The notes under the pieces: model-generated
What the model saw: only the letters and a program-made list of their open reading frames with translations
The model's database searches: none
What the model was told of the DNA's origin: nothing
Shown: positions 26,101 through 37,800 of the stretch, one piece after another
Layout: the number at the start of each line of letters is the position of its first letter
Numbering within the stretch: position 1 is the stretch's first letter
NCBI GenBank assembly: GCA_029204225.1
Contig: CM055095.1
Coordinates: 70,287,574 to 70,351,573 of the forward strand
From: Diphasiastrum complanatum
Lineage: Eukaryota > Streptophyta > Lycopodiopsida > Lycopodiales > Lycopodiaceae
Length of the DNA: 64,000 bases
Direction of reading: 5' to 3'
Position numbers and translations under genes: made by a program

Positions 26101-27485
26101 GGGTCATTTTGGCGCAAGGATGGCCAAAATAGGTGCCCTTTGCCAAGGTTATCCCTTTCCAAAGGAGTTGCTTGCAAAAAAAATTGAAAGTTCATCTTGA
26201 AGTTTTTTTAATGAAGAATTGTGAACTTAAATGTTGGGTCCTTTCATGCACTTCCTTTTGCAAATTTTTAATGAAAATGAAGGCTATTTTGTCCTTCATT
26301 TCTTCATGGGCCCTTTCAAAGCCCCCTTCAAGCCATCCAATGGTCCTTTTTGATCCGATGGCCCACACTCCTTACGATCTCCACCGTTGAATCTCAATCT
26401 TCCAGATTGAATGGCCATCAATTATTCCACGCGCTGATCCTGGTCCCTCTAGCCGTGAGACCCCTACGGCCGCTATCTTCCTCCTTGCACTGGCCGCGCG
26501 CGAGCTCCACGAGCTCCCCTCAACCTCTCTCTTAATGCTTTACCTATGGCTTTTACCTTCTACTCCAGCAATGGCCTCCTCCATACTCTCTCCCTAATCC
26601 ACAGCCCACCGAGGCTGCTTGACAGCCAGGTCGCGCTGATATGGTGCCTCTTTGTTGATGCTTACAGGGCCAAAAACCGTACATTATTGCAGGAAAACAA
26701 AACTTTTCCCTTGCAAACCCTAGCAGGCTTCTTCTTCCATAATCTAAGAGAGAGACAATTGCTCCACCATTGCTCAATGGCTGACCATGGCCTCTTAGCC
26801 ACTCCTTGGCAGCACTAGGGCGCCCTACTATAGCTTCTTACAGATCCAAAAACAACTTCCTATTGAGAAAGATCCACACTTTTTGATCTATAAACCCTGG
26901 TTGAGCAAGCTTTCATAGCTTCTGAGAAATGTACTATTGCTCATATACCGCTCCATGGCTAACCCTACCCTTTTGGCAATTGCTTGGCCTCCCTTAAACA
27001 ATGCTGGGTAGCTTTTTTTTTACAGTGCCCAATTCCGTTGAGTATGGAGAAATATCCATGACTTTTCATTTTTCCCAAAAACTAAGTCACTATGGCTAGT
27101 TCCCTGAACTGCCGCTATCTCCTCCCACTGTAAATGGATTTCAAAATCCACTTAGCCCTAAGTTTCCACTACCCTGTAGCCTGTTTTGATCAGCTCAGCC
27201 CCCCCAATTGACATAGTATGCAAAGAAATCCGGCCAGCTTCCTGTAATAGCCACATACAGCCGTTTTTGAGCAATTTTCGTGAATTCTCCCCGGAATCCA
27301 CCTATGACGATCGTTCTGATCTTCCCCGAAGCTCCGATCAAAGGAACTTTGTTGTCTCTTGCCATCCGGACTGCCGATACCCTGTATGGAGTCCTCTCTC
27401 CCGAGACACTATGAGTGCTATTTCTCCTGGTGAAAGATGCTATCTCATAGCTTCACCGGATCATGCATTCTTGCATCACCCTGAC
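26101..27485 (-). other. Non-coding leader-like interior of an LTR element
   Basis: This lies inside, on the minus strand, of the PBS and LTR at 27486-27950. No gag or pol similarity is found on either strand, although GC content is higher than in surrounding DNA. It could be a long untranslated leader or the interior of a non-autonomous (LARD-type) element; the far LTR was not located. Confidence 0.35.
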
Positions 27486-27497
27486 GCTCTGATACCA
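27486..27497 (-). other. Primer-binding site, tRNA-iMet type
   Basis: On the minus strand the 12 bases read TGGTATCAGAGC, the common plant LTR-retrotransposon PBS complementary to the initiator methionine tRNA. It starts three bases after the LTR end. Confidence 0.75.
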
Positions 27498-27500
27498 AGT

Positions 27501-27950
27501 TGAAATTCTGATAGAATCTAGTGTAGTATGCAGATCACATCACACAATCACCATAGCCACTCCTCACAAGCTTTCATAGATGGCACAACAAAACTTATTA
27601 GATTACAAAGAAACATTGTACATATAGAGTATTCACAAACTGCATGAAAAGGCAGGTGTCCAAAAATCTAACATGGCCAAATTCGACTGACAAACTTATG
27701 ACATGCCCCTGAGTATAGCAAGTACTGTATATAACTCTGTACAGGCTAATTTTTCCTATGTGTGGCTACTCAGCTAACCCAAGTAGCCGGCTATGGGATC
27801 AGTGCCCGATCAATATATCCTAACGGGTCACGTCCCAATCACAATCATATACAGTAAACCAAATAAACTGTACAATAATTACATCATCACATTTAGAGCT
27901 TATACTAATGAATCAAATTAGAACTAATTTCTAACTCTTTAGACACAGAT
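27501..27950 (-). mobile_element. LTR (right limit approximate) of a copia-type element
   Basis: The minus-strand LTR ends ...GAATTTCA beside the PBS. Its outer limit is not defined by a target duplication; the sequence up to about 27950 has LTR-like composition, and gypsy RT coding begins at about 27980. No second LTR found in the window. Confidence 0.5.
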
Positions 27951-27979
27951 GAAGAATGTGCTGCTTGTATATTACACAA

Positions 27980-28533
27980 AGTTAACATATGGAGTTTGCA
28001 TGCGACTTTCAGTCATCAAACAAAGGATGTTGATCCTCCGGCGCTATCTTTACTTGATTGTAGCTGCTGAAGTGTCTAGAAAACTGTAAGCTTATGCTAC
28101 TCAATCCAGAACACATTCCGTGAAAGGTAAGGGAAAATGATCTTTCTTTGTAACCGCATTTAACGCTTTCAAATTTACATAGATATTCATCTTATCGTTC
28201 TTTTTGGGTACTATGACTATTGGCGATACCCATTCTGTGCTCAATTTCATAGATGAAATCAACGTCAAGAAACTTTTACAACTCCCATTTGATCAATTTT
28301 GTGTAGTCAGGATTGAAGCGATAATATCGGCTCACCTTAAGGACTGCTCTATCCACCAAGGATGTGGTGTGTTGGACTACGTTTGGTGATATACCCTTCA
28401 AATCTTTGTATGACCATGCAAAACAGTCTTTGTATTCCACCAACAGAGCACGTATCCTCTTGAACTGAGAGGGTGTCAAATGTTCTCCCACATAAACGAT
28501 CTTCTCCTCTTCGCCTGACTCAGCTAAATTCAT
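27980..28533 (-). pseudogene. Gypsy reverse transcriptase fragment
   Basis: Minus strand: MNLAESGEEEKIVYVGEHLT, the same pre-RT segment as in copy 3 (MNLAEPGEPEKIVQVGSQLT), then FAWSYKDLKGISPNVVQH, ISSMKLSTEWVSPIVIVPKK, VNLKALNAVTKKDHFPLPFT and a damaged FLD-x-FSGYNQV block at about 28040. The YxDD motif and everything after are absent. A separate decayed member of the ORF3-bearing gypsy family. Confidence 0.85.
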
Positions 28534-28682
28534 TGGTTGCGTCCGCGCAACAAATTAGATTATGTAACAAGAAAATTGATGCTAACTATATGCGAATGTG
28601 TTATAGTGGGTATGGTTGTGCTTAACCTAGAAGAATTTTGAGGTGGGGAGTCATGTATTGGAAGTTGAACGTGTTTTGATAG

Positions 28683-28783
<101 letters not shown>

Positions 28784-28863
28784 TGAACTGATAATCAAAG
28801 AGTGATCTTTTAAAAAAACACTATACACCCAGCAAGACCTACATCACATCACATCACATCACA

Positions 28864-29284
28864 TAAGAACAATAATGACATGATGATCACATTGTAATCT
28901 ATAAAAAAATACACTATGCACTCATCAAGTTCTAGTGTGCAAGTCTTTTTGCAAAGAAATGTTTCTAAGTATTTATGGACAAGACACTCATAGAATCATA
29001 GATATCAAAATTAAGAAGCTTTAAAATGACTAATAGAAATTATATTTATTAGTCAGGTACTTTTACAAGGAACTTTTTAGGAAGATGATAATGAGGGTTG
29101 GTTCCTATCCTACAACTTGGCCCCTTTACAAAAAGTCAATTAATAAAAAAAGTCATTATCCCCTAAATTAAACTTGGATAAATAATTCCTTGATTTTATA
29201 GATAGTTAAAGATTGGATAATTATTTTCTAGTCTTATATACAATAGATAATAGTTGTGATTGCCTCTTTCTTAATGTTTAACAA
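28864..29284. other. Unassigned stretch
   Basis: AT-rich sequence with no coding region or repeat that I can support. Confidence 0.35.
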
Positions 29285-29664
29285 AGGCTTTAATTTCAGT
29301 GGAGTAGGGATATAATTGTTGTTTGATGAAGGTTTTAATTTTGGTGGAGTAAAGATATCTCTTGCTTGATGAAGACTTTAATTTTAGTGGAGTAAGGATA
29401 TCCCTTGCTTCATGAAGCCTCTACTTTTAGTGGAGCATGTAGGTATGGGTAGGAATTGGTACTCATCTTCAAGGATGAGGCTCCAATTTCAATGGATCAA
29501 TAACCTTTTCTAATGTATATCATGTATACATGTATATCATGAAGCCTCTACTTTTAGTGGAGCATGTAGGTATGGGTAGGAATTGGTACTCATCTTCAAG
29601 GATGAGGCTCCAATTTCAATGGATAACTAACTTTTTCTAATGTATATCATGTATACATTATGCA
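29285..29664. repeat. Tandem repeats: 43-44-bp units, then a 127-bp duplication
   Basis: Units starting near 29284, 29328, 29371 and 29414 share GAAGNCTTTAATTTTAGTGG and a following GATATCCCTTGCTTGATG phrase. The last unit is embedded in a 127-bp direct duplication (29411-29537 and 29538-29664) with very few differences. It lies about 220 bp upstream of the candidate promoter of the intact gene. Confidence 0.85.
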
Positions 29665-29889
29665 TTGAATCAATGCCAATGAAAAAGAAAAATATTATCG
29701 ACAAAAAAAAATCACTTATTTTTCATAAAATGTTTTGGATTCATTTATTTTCTTAATGTGGAGAGGCAAGTTAGGGGTACTAATTGCTAGGCAAGTGCAA
29801 AAATCATAGCTGACTTGGACCCTTCACTCTCTTGCATCTTCCTCCTCCTCCTTTTCCTTGGCATTTCTTCATGATTTCCTCTAAAGCAG

Positions 29890-30063
29890 TATAAAAAAAA
29901 ATACCACTTCCTCGTTGAGACCGCCTGCTCTCTCCAGCCTCAACGACTTTTCCTCTTTCTTTCTTCTCTCAGCGCTCTCTTCCAAGCTCATGCCATGGCT
30001 TCATCCTCTCTCGAGTCTGCCTCCCCCCGTCTCTCTCTCTCTCTCTCTCTCTTTCACACTACG
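29890..30063 (+). promoter_or_regulatory. Candidate core promoter and CT-rich 5' leader
   Basis: TATA-like TATAAAAA at 29890-29897 is followed by pyrimidine-rich DNA (29906-30055) containing a 24-bp CT run at about 30031-30054, typical of plant 5' leaders. A good splice donor (ACG then GTAAAT) occurs at 30064. Possible acceptors are CTGTTTTGCAG ending 31031 and TTGCATAG ending 31328, so the downstream gene probably has one or more introns in its 5' UTR. No transcript evidence is available here. Confidence 0.45.
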
Positions 30064-31361
30064 GTAAATTATATGTACGCCATTACCCACATTGCTATGT
30101 CCTTGTATTTCTGTTTAACCATTATTTTCTTCTTCGGATTCCCTTCATAAATGCATCGATCTGCACACGCATTCATACAGCTGTCTTATTGTCCTAGTCT
30201 ACTCACCAATGCTTTCTTTTTCGCACTTCCAACGCTTTATCTCCTGCCAACTTCCCGACTCCCCAGTGCCCACAGAAGCAGAGGTCGCTTCTGCGCAGTA
30301 CCGTTGCTTTTTTGCTTGCTGGTTGCTGCCATTTTTCTTATAGGCTATACAGGCTACAGCTCTCTACTCTCTACCCTCTTCTACGGTTTCTCTACCTATC
30401 GGTTGGTTGGTTTGAGGTTTTTTTTCACCTGGGTTTCAGTCTTGCACTCTTGCATAGTTTAAAACTTTCTGCATTTTATTTTTCTTATAGGCTTCTGCTC
30501 TAGCCTCTCTCTCTATCGGTTGGTTGATGGGTTTTATTGTTTATTCACCCTAGTTTCTTTCGGTCTTGCATAGTTTCTGCATCCCATTTAATGCTGCGTG
30601 GACGAGTTTCTGCAACTGCAGGTCTTTGCAAAATTTTGTGGCTTTGAAGTGGGTTACTATTCTATGACAGAAGAAAACGCTTCAAGTTTTGAGCTGGCCT
30701 TGGGCTTGCAAGGGATGTCTATCTGGTTGGTATTCCGAGTTTGATTGAGGCGCCTGCAACGTTAATGCAAAAGCTGGAGCAGAACATTCTGAAGTAGTCC
30801 GTTTCTGCAAACAGAAGACTTGCAGGTGCGGTTTCCACTTCAATGATATCCTACCTTTTCTGCCCACCATTCCTTGTAGTAATGATTTGAAAACGAAGTC
30901 CAAACCTCTCTGCATTGAGCTTTTGGCACAGTTTCCAGCTCTAACCACACTTTGAAATGATTAATCGGGACTCATTCTACATTTCTGCGCCTCAGTTATC
31001 CTTGTTCTGTGTTAAGCTGTCTGTTTTGCAGAGAACACAAGGTTTACATTTTATAACAAACAACATTGCCATCACAGTTTTCGTCTCTCTGTGTTTTTTA
31101 ACATTTCTTGTTGATGTGTAGAATCAATCTCTTGTCATTAAACATTCCTCCTTGAGCTTTTTTGGGAGGATCACATGTGATGAAAAAAATTCTCTCACCG
31201 TGCTCATCGTTTCTCTAAGTATTTCTTTACATGTGTTATTGATGTGTAAAATCACTGCTTGTAGGACAATATATAAGCTTGACTTGTTCCTTGCTTTCGT
31301 GATATGGCCAGTTTGTTTCCTTGCATAGGGTGTCGGGGCCCTAGGATGCTGCATTCTTGCC

Positions 31362-32864
31362 ATGGCTTCATTTCAGAAACATCCAAGCTTTGGCGACTTG
31401 GTGCAGAAGTTCTCGCAAGCTTACATGCTGCGGCCTGGTGGGGTCAAAGGATTCGATGCAGGGATACCTGCAGAGTTTCGCGTGATCATGAACGGAGTTC
31501 CTTTGGATGCTAAGAACGAGAAGCATGCTCCACATAAAGACCTCAAAGATGAAGGTGAAGAACTCTTTCATGAGGCTGAATCAGATCCACTGGAAGAATC
31601 AGAGAAGCTTTCTCAGAAATTGCACATTCTCGAGTGTCTGGTGAATGATACCTTTGCCACTATTTCCGCGTTGAAATCTGCCTACATCAAGCTACAAGCA
31701 GCACACTCGCCTTACGATCCGGAAAGGCTTCGGGTAGCCGATAAGGCTATCATCTCAGAGCTGAGAAGACTTTCCGAACTGAAGCATTCGTTCCGGGAGA
31801 AACAGGCTTTTTCGAATTCAACGTTAAACCATGGCAAGTATCCGAAGTCCAGTCCTGAAGATGGAGAAGAAGATATGGTGAAGAAATTTCAGGAGCTAGA
31901 GAACACCTTTTTGCAAAAGCAGAAAATGCTTAGCAAATATGAAGGTTACATTGAAACCTACAAGAGGCGGATGGAAGAGAAGAATGCTGAAATCGAAAAC
32001 TTGAAAGCTTCTCTTGAAAAAGTAACAGCGAAGAAAGATCAGCTTGAGAGCCGTGTCAGAAAGCTAGAGCATCAATCTGCATTGGATCAAACTTCAACCG
32101 GTTTATCCTCAGAACAATCTGCAAAGCCGTCGCTTTTTGAGCTCGTTGTTGAAGAAGCAAAGGAGGCCGCATCTAATTTTGCTAAACTGCTGACCGCCAT
32201 GATGAAGTCTGCCCATTGGGATCTCGATGCTGCTGCCAAGTCGATCGAGCCTGGGGTATTTTACTCCCGACCAGCCCACAAGAAGTACGCCTTTGAGTCC
32301 TACATCTGCCATCGCATGTTCAGTGGCTTTGAGAATGAAAATTTTTACATGAATGGTAGTTTGTCTTCTATACTTGACCCGGAAAAGCACAGGCACGAGT
32401 GTCTGATCCAGTTTCAAGATATGAGATCTATTGACCCCTTAGAGTTGGTGAGCATCACCCCTGATTGTCTCTTTGGCAAGTTCTGCCACAAAAAATACCT
32501 GCAAATTGTGCACGAGAAGATGGAGGAATCCTTCTTTGGGGATTTTGAGCACAGGGGTCAAATTTTAAATGGCGTTCATCCGCGTAGTAGGTTTTATCAA
32601 AGCTTCTTAAAATTTGCAAAAGCTGTCTGGTTGGTCCACAAGTTAGCCTTCTCTTTCTCTCCTACAGTGAAAATCTTCCAGGTAAGAAAAGATTGTGAAT
32701 TTCATCCATTATACATGGAAAGCGTGGTAGACAATGAAGATCTAGAATACAATGATCCATCTGTTAGACCAACAGTGGCATTGACTGTTACACCTGGCTT
32801 TCGGATCGAGGAAGAAGTTTTGAAATGTCGAGTATATCTGCAGGAAATGCTCCCAGGCGAGTAA
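31362..32864 (+). CDS. DUF641 / GIL1-IRKI family protein, intact
   Basis: A single 500-codon exon without lesions. Residues 1-20 form a conserved amphipathic start. About 80-150 is the DUF641 core (LHILECLVNDTFATISALKS, PYDPERLRVADKAIISELRR). About 165-245 is a coiled coil (FQELENTFLQKQKMLSKYEG). About 260-495 is the C-terminal domain (FAKLLTAMMKSAHWDLDAAA, KYAFESYICHRMFSGF, VTPGFRIEEEVLKCRVYL). Arabidopsis relatives are GRAVITROPIC IN THE LIGHT 1 and IRK-interacting protein, in light/phytochrome-dependent gravitropism and receptor-kinase signalling; whether this copy does the same is inference. Length is in the usual range. The ATG at 31362 is preceded by an out-of-frame ATG at 31346 whose frame overlaps the CDS start to 31513. 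It is the only clearly functional protein gene in the window. Confidence 0.93.
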   Translation: MASFQKHPSFGDLVQKFSQAYMLRPGGVKGFDAGIPAEFRVIMNGVPLDAKNEKHAPHKDLKDEGEELFHEAESDPLEESEKLSQKLHILECLVNDTFATISALKSAYIKLQAAHSPYDPERLRVADKAIISELRRLSELKHSFREKQAFSNSTLNHGKYPKSSPEDGEEDMVKKFQELENTFLQKQKMLSKYEGYIETYKRRMEEKNAEIENLKASLEKVTAKKDQLESRVRKLEHQSALDQTSTGLSSEQSAKPSLFELVVEEAKEAASNFAKLLTAMMKSAHWDLDAAAKSIEPGVFYSRPAHKKYAFESYICHRMFSGFENENFYMNGSLSSILDPEKHRHECLIQFQDMRSIDPLELVSITPDCLFGKFCHKKYLQIVHEKMEESFFGDFEHRGQILNGVHPRSRFYQSFLKFAKAVWLVHKLAFSFSPTVKIFQVRKDCEFHPLYMESVVDNEDLEYNDPSVRPTVALTVTPGFRIEEEVLKCRVYLQEMLPGE

Positions 32865-35239
32865 AATTAAGCAAATTGTCTTTGAAACCTTGTCATTTTT
32901 CCCCATAGTACCTTGGAGTGTTGAGAATTCTAAGATTATGAAACTGTTATTACTAGTCATATGGAGCAGGTCATCCATGAAACTGTTATTACTAGTCGTG
33001 TGGAGCAGGGCATCCCAACTGGTGGGATTAGAATGTGGCTTGTTCAAAACTCGCATTCTGTAAAAAGCATATGCAATTTGTGACTCTTTACTTTCTGAAT
33101 TGTGGTTCTTGACAGCTCTCCATCTCGTATACGTCAGAAATGCTTTGGTCTCAGTGACCACACACTGTACAAATAGACGTATTGTGGTACATTCTTTTAA
33201 AGATGGAAGTTCCAGTTTGCCATTACCACCTTCCTTTTAAGGCACTGGTGACAGATTCTTGTCAGCAGTGCAAGGTCTCTGCTTACTATAGTCTTCGACT
33301 TCTCGCAAGCCTGCCTGAAAGTTGCCTCACCAGTCATGTCAATGATTTGTGGGGGTTAGCAGCAGTAATAGCTACAACTTAATAGACTATATTATAGTGC
33401 TGTTGATGAAAGGGTTTAAACTGTCACACCATTCAGAGAGTTGAATCAAAACTTTTAGTTTCTATTAAAGTGTCCTGTATTTGGCATTCAGCAATGTGGG
33501 AGTGTGCAATATCTGGTAATATATTTTGCAAGGATACTTTTGTGAAAAAAGGCCAGCAGCATTGGTTATCTGAATCTCTAGCTATGTGTCGTCATGCTAG
33601 AGGATAACGCATACCTGATGATCAAGCTTTCAACAATGGTGATGTGGTGTTAGAATCTATGCTTCGATGCCGGAATGAACACTGCAAATCTATTTAGTAA
33701 CGCTGAAAAACTCATCATGAAGTACTGTGGGTACTAATGATTTTGTCATAAAAGAGAACACTCACTCCACTTGGTTTGGTGCCACTGTGTATGACCATTA
33801 ATTGGCTGTTGCAGGTGATAGTTCTTCTGTTGTGATAATGTAGTTTGTAGGCAGTTTCCCATGTTCATGGACTTCTGGCAAGCCCCGGCAAAGTGACCAA
33901 GGGTCAATTTCTTGCACCTCCACTTTTATTGTGAAACAGTATTTATCGTTAGGCTTTATAACGTAACTTCACCATACCTATTTCCAGGTGACTTGGTTCT
34001 TTATATTCAGTCCAGCATTGCTGTTTAAGGCATGATCTGATCAATCAGGGCAAGAATGCTTGTACCTATTATAAATTTTTGCTCCAGCTCATATCAAGTT
34101 ATTGTCTGTCAATGTATACATCTGGAAGTATAGAGCAATGTTATCATCAAATGTTTGAAATATTGTCGACCCTTTTTTGAGGTGTTTTTTAAGGGTTTTG
34201 ACCATATGTTGATTTAGCTGTTTTTGAGGTGTTTTTTTAGGGGTTTCTCCATATGTTGATTTAGCTGTTTGGAGGTTAAATACATAAATAAAAGTGGTTG
34301 AATGAGCATATAATATAAACAAAAGCATTCAATCTGCTATGATCAAGAAAGGTCATATCTTTCATTGAAATCACGTTCTAAGAATCCATAAATCATGAAC
34401 AATGTGACATTGGACCACGACTTTTGAGAATGTAGCAAATATAGGATGAAGAATATTCAGAATCCAAATTAAACATTGACACTTTGATCATAGAAGTGGG
34501 CATATCATTTGTGAAAGCCTTGCAATGTCGAAAACAAAAAGAGGCTGATATATTATCTCGCTGATTGTAAGGAATTACATAATAGCCTCAACATTGAGTC
34601 CAAATGAAAATAAAAGCAACTACTTAGCAGTAAGTTCTTGCTACTAGCCGTCTACCAAACTAGATTTTATACTTGAATATAAGCATAGTTAGTTGTAGAT
34701 ACCTGAGTTCTAATGGATATGAAAATATGATCAAAGATCCTCTCTCTACATGGCATTTGTGTCATCCTTAGCAGCATCCTTTGAATCCTCACTGTCCATG
34801 CTTAGGAAGAAATGATGTGGTCTGAGACAAGGTGGAAGTGATGGGCATCTCAATGTCTTCAGCAGTTTGTGTGATTCCTTGCACCTCTAAGTCCATACAT
34901 ATTACCTCTCCGTCAAATTCAAGTAACCAATTCTCATCTTGCTCCATTAGTAAGTCTCTCTCACAAGGAGAGATTGTATTCCCCTAGAATTTAATTCTTG
35001 ATCACCATCTTTTGTAAATCAGGTGTGGATGCCCCAAACGACACCCATCATCGCAAATCCATCAGTCTTTGTGATGCCAAGCGTGCCTTTGATCGGACCA
35101 AATGACCCCTTGCCATTTCTATACGCACATAATTGATCGAGCAAATAATCATCCTTGACATTGCCTCCAATTGTGTATCTCTCCACCACAATCTTACCTT
35201 TCTACATAATGCATGTCCATTGATCACAAAGTTGTGACT
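32865..35239. other. 3' flank of the intact gene and unassigned DNA
   Basis: The first few hundred bases are likely 3' UTR; a short direct repeat (TGAAACTGTTATTACTAGTC) occurs at 32939 and 32977. At 34175-34265 a 50-60-bp phrase with GGTGTTTTTTAAGGGTTT and CATATGTTGATTTAGCTGTTT is duplicated. No coding region is supported. Confidence 0.4.
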
Positions 35240-37800
35240 ATTGTTGGTTTGTAGAGCAAATCAACTTGCAAAACTCACATTTTTACACACCATAAAAATG
35301 TCCAACACTTTCTTTCTATGGATGTTTTTTCCCAACATAACACAAGTGACCAATCACTAGGTGATACAAAGGTTGTACAAACTAGGTGTAGGGTACTAAC
35401 ATAGTGTATGGTTGTAGGGGTGTAGCATAGGAAGATTTTTAGTGTAAACATAGTCTATGGATTGGAGAAATCTACAATATATTCATACAATCACATGGAA
35501 TATTTTCTCAGTGCTTCATATTTTGGTTTTTCTTAGTATGGTTGCAATTGTATGCCTTGGCTTTGTATGCTTCTTTGATTATGCCCTCTTTTCCAAAAAC
35601 ACTATGCAAATGTATAATTGATCTTCTAACATATCTCACAATAATTATTATTAATCACCACAAAAGTCATGTACTTTTTGACATATAGTGCTCCATATTC
35701 CTAATACCTATGATTTCATGGATTATAAGTATCATATCATTATTTGATGGATTACGACTATATCATCATTTGTAATGTCTAGTCTTGCACTATATTCATT
35801 CTTTCTCTGAGGCAAAAGTTATTGCTAAACCTTCTATAGAATATACAAGTCATATGATGACGTAGCAAACTAGACACTTCATAAAACATTCTTACTCTAT
35901 AGAATATACAAGTCATATCATGATGTAGCAAACTAGACACTTCATAAAACATTCTTACTTATTGCCAATGATGGTTTTAAACTCAAGATACAAAATCAAG
36001 AGTTTATAGTGCTATTCCTGCACCAACTTTTCCTTCCTAGGTTTTATTGCCACCAACTTATCAATAGCCTTGTCTTTGTAACCCTTGCAAGGCAAACTTC
36101 TCTATTATATAGAAATACATTTCGTGTTGTCCATATTCATTCTTTTCAACTATTTTGGTACATCATCATTGTAGAAGTGCTCACTTATGTTGATAATCTC
36201 ATTCATTCTCATCCAAGTCCTTATCTCTTAGGGCCCATAACATTTGTTTCGAAAGGTATGATCATTTTCCATGATTTGATTGGCATGTTGCAAGCCAATG
36301 TTATCTCATAGGTAATTTCTTAGTATAAATCAAGCTAAGAAGACTTCCTCAATTGGTGGAAATGGTCATATGTTTTTACATAATGCTTGTACATTGCTCA
36401 AAAACTCATGACACCAGGACATTACTAGTCTATTTCTTTTTATAGAAAAAAATTAACTTGCAAAACTCACATTTTTACATGCCATGAAGATGTCCCACAC
36501 TTTCTTTTTATAGATATTTCCCTCAACAACACTGAAATGAACAAATCTTTGGTTTGGGAATGTTGAGACATTCATGAGAGAAGTTTGTCTTTTTTAAATA
36601 TAATATAGAGCACACATTCAATTTTATTATATTTGTGATCCTTCCATTTTATTGCCCCTTGTTTTATAATCTGGATTTTCACTTGCTAAATTTAGGTCTT
36701 CTCCCTTAGAACAGATTGGAAGTAGCATGCTCCACACATAATATACATTGCAATATGACATTTTCATAGGTGGTACAAACTGGTGGAGTACTAGCTTGAG
36801 AGAATATTGACCTTTGCATAATGTATGGTTGTAGAGGTAGTAGCATAGGAAGATATTTTGATCTAAGGCTTGGAGAAATCCACAATACAATCATACAATC
36901 ATGTGGAATGTGTTGTCAATGCTTAATATTTTGGTTTTTCTTACTATGGTTGCATTTGTATGCCTTGGTTTGGCATGCTTCTTTGATTATGCCCTCTTTT
37001 CCAATAACACTATGTAGATGTACGGTTTATCTTTTAAGATCCTCACAATAATGATTATGCGTCATTATGGAAGCCATGAACATGCGCTCTCGACCCTGGT
37101 AGAACTTTCATTGCTTATACGCCCTCATTTTTGACATATAGTTCTCCATAACCCTAATACCTATCATTTCATGGATTTTGACTATATCATTAACTGCTAA
37201 ATCTGGTGTTGCATATAATATTCATTTTTCTTGGAATGTTGTAGTTACTATTAGACCTTCTACAAACTACACAAGTCATATGTTGATCTAGCAAGCCACT
37301 TCACAAAACATTTTAACTTATTGCTAAATATGGTTTCAAGCTCAAGATAAAAAAAACTCAAGAGTTTATAGTGTTATTTATGCACCATCTTTACCATCCT
37401 AGACTTTACTACCACTAACTCATTGATAGATTTGTCTTTGTAACTCTTCTTTGCAACACAAACTATTTTAATATTACTAGCATTTCCAATTGTCCATATT
37501 CATTCATTTTCAATTGATTCGGTGCCCATTGCATTATAGTGTAGAAGGGCTCACTTATGTTGATGACCTCATTACATTCCTCATCCAAGTCCATGTCTCT
37601 TATTGGCCATAACATCTATCTTTTATGGTGTGACCTTTTTCCATGATCTCATTGGCATGCGAGAAGCCGATGGCTAAAATAATACTATCTCATAGGAGAA
37701 TTTTGGTACAAACCAGACTAAGAAGACTTTTCATTTAGTGGACATGGTCATACCTTTTATAATAATGCTTGTATATTGCTAACAAAGACATGACACCAAC
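35240..37800 (+). repeat. Large diverged tandem duplication carrying copia RT relics
   Basis: Two units of about 1.2 and 1.4 kb (roughly 35240-36420 and 36430-37800) align collinearly with small insertions. Matched pairs include ACTTGCAAAACTCACATTTT at 35264 and 36456, CTTTGATTATGCCCTCTTTT at about 35570 and 36981, and CAAGAGTTTATAGTG at about 35998 and 37361. Near 36178 and 37546 each has a frame reading LTYVDNLI and LTYVDDLI respectively, the copia RT catalytic signature, but surrounding codons are almost unrecognisable. Old, badly decayed retroelement DNA, duplicated in place. Confidence 0.6.

Noticed and set aside
26546-26818. 90-codon + strand ORF
   Set aside because: No family resemblance, lies in the non-coding interior of an LTR element, with equally long frames on the other strand.
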